DNA of 16,040 bases from NCBI GenBank assembly GCA_945622055.1, contig CALZBV010000031.1, forward strand, positions 1 through 16,040, read 5' to 3'. Both the position numbers and the translations under genes were made by a program. Within the stretch, counting starts at the first letter, position 1. Each line of letters starts with the position of its first letter. This stretch comes from an uncultured Clostridia bacterium (GTDB lineage: Bacteria > Bacillota > Clostridia > Lachnospirales > Lachnospiraceae). The notes beneath the pieces were generated by a model that worked only from the letters and a program-made list of their open reading frames with translations, was not told the origin of the DNA and did no database searches. Of this stretch, positions 14,444-16,040 are shown in pieces.

Positions 14444-15472
14444 TTACATGACCGTAACTTCACCTGCCAGAACTTTTTTGTAATCCTCATAGTTTTTCTT
14501 CAGAAGCTCCGGCGTATTCAGCTCATACGGACATTTTCTCTTACACTGGCCGCATTCGATGCATTCCTCGATCTGCTTCATATTGGCCTGCCACTGCTCC
14601 GAAAGCCAGTTCTTCGACGGCGCTCTGCGAAGCATCAGTGACATTCTTGCACAGTTATTGATCTGAATTCCTTTCGGGCATGGCATACAATAACCGCAGC
14701 CTCTGCAGAAAGCACCTCCGAAATTTGCCTTATCCTTTTCAATCAGCTCTCTGATTTCATCATTCATGACCGGTGTGTGTTCATTGTAGGCAAGCCACTC
14801 CTCAAGCTCAGATTCCTTCTGAATGCCCCAGATTGGAAGCACATTGTCAAACTGACCGATAAAAGCATATGCCAGACGCGAATCCGTGATCAGACCACCG
14901 GCCAGTCCCTTCATCGCTATGAAACCGACATTCTTTTCCTTGCAGCGGTTCACAAGATCGATTTCTCTCTGATCGGACAGATAACTGAACGGGAACTGCA
15001 GCGTCTCGTAAAGTCCGGAATCCACTGCCTCTTCGGCGATTCCGATCTTGTGTGCGGTAATACCGATATGACGAATCATCCCTTGGCGCTTAAACTCTTC
15101 CATCAGTTCGTACATGCCGCTGCCGTCCTCCGGACGAATGCATCTGCCTGCGCAGTGGAACTGATAAATATCCACATAATCCGTTTTCAGAAGGCTCAGC
15201 GACTGCTCTAACTGGCGCTTCATGTCTTCTGTATTCTGCGCCATCGTTTTCGTTGCAATCACAATGTTTTTTCTAACATCCGAAAGCGCACGCCCAAGCT
15301 TTTCCTCGCTGTCGGAATAGGCACGCGCCGTATCAAAAAAGGTAATTCCGCCTTCATACGCACGCCGCAGAATACGGATTGCCAGATCCATATCATCTCT
15401 CTGAATCGGCAGGGCCCCGAAGGCATTCTGCACGGTTCTGATTCCTGTACTTCCAAGCACCATTTCTCTCAT
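14444..15472 (-). CDS. Aldo/keto reductase with two C-terminal 4Fe-4S cluster motifs, 342 aa
   Basis: Residues 1-260 are an aldo/keto reductase barrel with the full catalytic tetrad: D47 and Y52 (FFDTARAY), K75 (IATKT) and H106 (YQFHC). The C-terminal part carries two ferredoxin-like motifs, CRGCGYCMPCP and CIECGQCKRKCP, each able to hold a 4Fe-4S cluster. This is the layout of the Fe-S aldo/keto reductases common in anaerobes, which probably couple NAD(P)H or ferredoxin electrons to a carbonyl substrate; the substrate is unknown. The start at 15472 has GGAGG seven bases upstream. An in-frame ATG at 15526 lacks this and adds an 18-residue extension without family likeness. A perfect 14-bp palindrome lies about 25 bp upstream of the start. 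No clear terminator separates it from the aspS promoter. Confidence 0.92.
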   Translation of the reverse strand: MREMVLGSTGIRTVQNAFGALPIQRDDMDLAIRILRRAYEGGITFFDTARAYSDSEEKLGRALSDVRKNIVIATKTMAQNTEDMKRQLEQSLSLLKTDYVDIYQFHCAGRCIRPEDGSGMYELMEEFKRQGMIRHIGITAHKIGIAEEAVDSGLYETLQFPFSYLSDQREIDLVNRCKEKNVGFIAMKGLAGGLITDSRLAYAFIGQFDNVLPIWGIQKESELEEWLAYNEHTPVMNDEIRELIEKDKANFGGAFCRGCGYCMPCPKGIQINNCARMSLMLRRAPSKNWLSEQWQANMKQIEECIECGQCKRKCPYELNTPELLKKNYEDYKKVLAGEVTVM

Positions 15473-15497
15473 ATCGTTTCCTCCGAATCCATTTGCC

Positions 15498-15511
15498 AAA
15501 TGCGCGCATTT
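15498..15511. promoter_or_regulatory. 14-bp perfect palindrome, possible operator
   Basis: AAATGCGCGCATTT lies 25 bp upstream of the aldo/keto reductase start codon, next to its ribosome site. Perfect symmetry of this length suits a dimeric repressor. No good promoter was found around it, and the palindrome may be chance. Confidence 0.3.
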
Positions 15512-15571
15512 AACCTTTCCGCACATTTTTCTTAACCCAGCTGACGCTGCCTCACCGTTTTTTGCTGCGTT

Positions 15572-16040
15572 TTACTTCAAGAACCGTTCCGGAACCTTAT
15601 AACCGTAGCTCTGCAGTTCTGCAACATAGGACGGGTTCTGCAGACGCTTTACCGATTCACTCATAAACTGTTCATTCTTCTTTTCATCAATGCCAAGTAC
15701 CGCGCGGATATACATTACCAAACATCCGATCGAACCGAGCAGGCAGACAAGCACCAAAAATGCCAGACGCACACTGTAATGTGTCTGAAAATGCAGCTGA
15801 TAATAATGCCATGCAAGTGTTCCAAGAAATCCAAGGAACAAACCGATTGTTCCCTTCAGGTAAAATCCTTTATTTCCGGATCTCGGATCAAATCCATCGA
15901 TGGCAACCTCTCTGAAATTGGAGTTCAGATACTTCTTTCCGCAGCTGTTGCAGCGACGTACCGGCGTATCATACATCCAGGTGTTGCAGCTTTCTCTGTT
16001 CTTTTTTCCACAGTGCGGACAGTTAAATTCCGTGTATCTC
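15572..16040 (-). CDS. Zinc-ribbon protein with two membrane helices (5' end beyond window)
   Basis: The reading frame is open to the right edge, so the gene is cut at its 5' end; the ATG at 15976 is internal, not the start. Upstream residues continue in frame as RYTEFNCPHCGKKNRESC, giving a paired-CxxC zinc-ribbon-like region: CPHC, then CNSC about 20 residues on (RRCNSCGKKY). After the ribbon come two hydrophobic helices (TIGLFLGFLGTLAWHYY and RLAFLVLVCLLGSIGCLVMY) and a charged cytoplasmic tail. I do not recognise a named family. It could be a small membrane protein with a cytoplasmic zinc ribbon, broadly like the 4272-5219 protein in combining membrane helices with a ribbon but otherwise different. 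The aldo/keto reductase start lies 99 bp after its stop. Confidence 0.75.
   Translation of the reverse strand, partial: RYTEFNCPHCGKKNRESCNTWMYDTPVRRCNSCGKKYLNSNFREVAIDGFDPRSGNKGFYLKGTIGLFLGFLGTLAWHYYQLHFQTHYSVRLAFLVLVCLLGSIGCLVMYIRAVLGIDEKKNEQFMSESVKRLQNPSYVAELQSYGYKVPERFLK

Noticed and set aside
15473..15526. Longer N-terminus for the aldo/keto reductase from ATG 15526
   Set aside because: It has no ribosome site and its 18-residue extension has no family likeness. The ATG at 15472 has GGAGG at ideal distance.
15512..15571. Terminator or promoter between the zinc-ribbon and aldo/keto reductase genes
   Set aside because: Only weak partial pairings and poor -10/-35 matches were found; nothing is supportable besides the palindrome at 15498-15511.

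Overview
The window looks like chromosomal DNA from a low-to-moderate GC Firmicute, most likely a Lachnospiraceae-type Clostridia. This is inferred from strong GGAGG-type ribosome sites, perfect sigma-A promoters, a tRNA-Tyr T-box leader, a candidate sporulation promoter and LicD-family genes. Nearly all genes lie on the minus strand; the only convincing plus-strand protein gene is a small Cys/Gly-rich one. No tRNA, rRNA, IS element, CRISPR array or phage gene was seen.

Reading the minus strand 5' to 3' (right to left). (1) 16040-14444: a zinc-ribbon/two-helix membrane protein cut by the window edge, then an aldo/keto reductase with two C-terminal 4Fe-4S motifs. (2) 14389-12165: a perfect sigma-A promoter drives an archaeal/eukaryal-type aspartyl-tRNA synthetase and, 13 bp later, a HisA isomerase of the eukaryotic (yeast His6-like) type. 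A strong bidirectional terminator at 12116-12147 closes this unit and the convergent plus-strand Cys/Gly-rich gene, which has a sigma-K-like promoter. (3) 11649-6901: a candidate cell-envelope glycan unit, with a GT2-LicD fusion overlapping by ATGA a LicD-UDP-sugar pyrophosphorylase fusion, followed by a flavin-reductase-family protein. (4) 6861-3628: a perfect promoter and tRNA-Tyr T-box leader, then tyrS, a DUF4282-like membrane protein with a Pro/Ala/Val linker and C-terminal zinc ribbon, a MutX-like NUDIX hydrolase, and a strong terminator. (5) 3544-1: an unusual regulatory intergenic region followed by a tight four-gene set: a secreted Cys/His-rich small protein, a membrane-anchored protein with a His-rich tail, a 650-residue FtsX-type permease and an ABC ATPase cut by the left edge.

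The points most worth a second look are the secreted Cys/His protein - His-tail protein - FtsX ABC operon with its complex upstream region (which may also encode a divergent small RNA of about 70 nt), the two adjacent LicD fusions (one keeping a full Shine-Dalgarno and ATG at the domain junction), the two-unit Cys/Gly/Ile-Leu protein with a sporulation-type promoter, and the pairing of archaeal/eukaryal-type AspRS with eukaryotic-type HisA. All function calls rest on motif recognition by eye; no database search was made.
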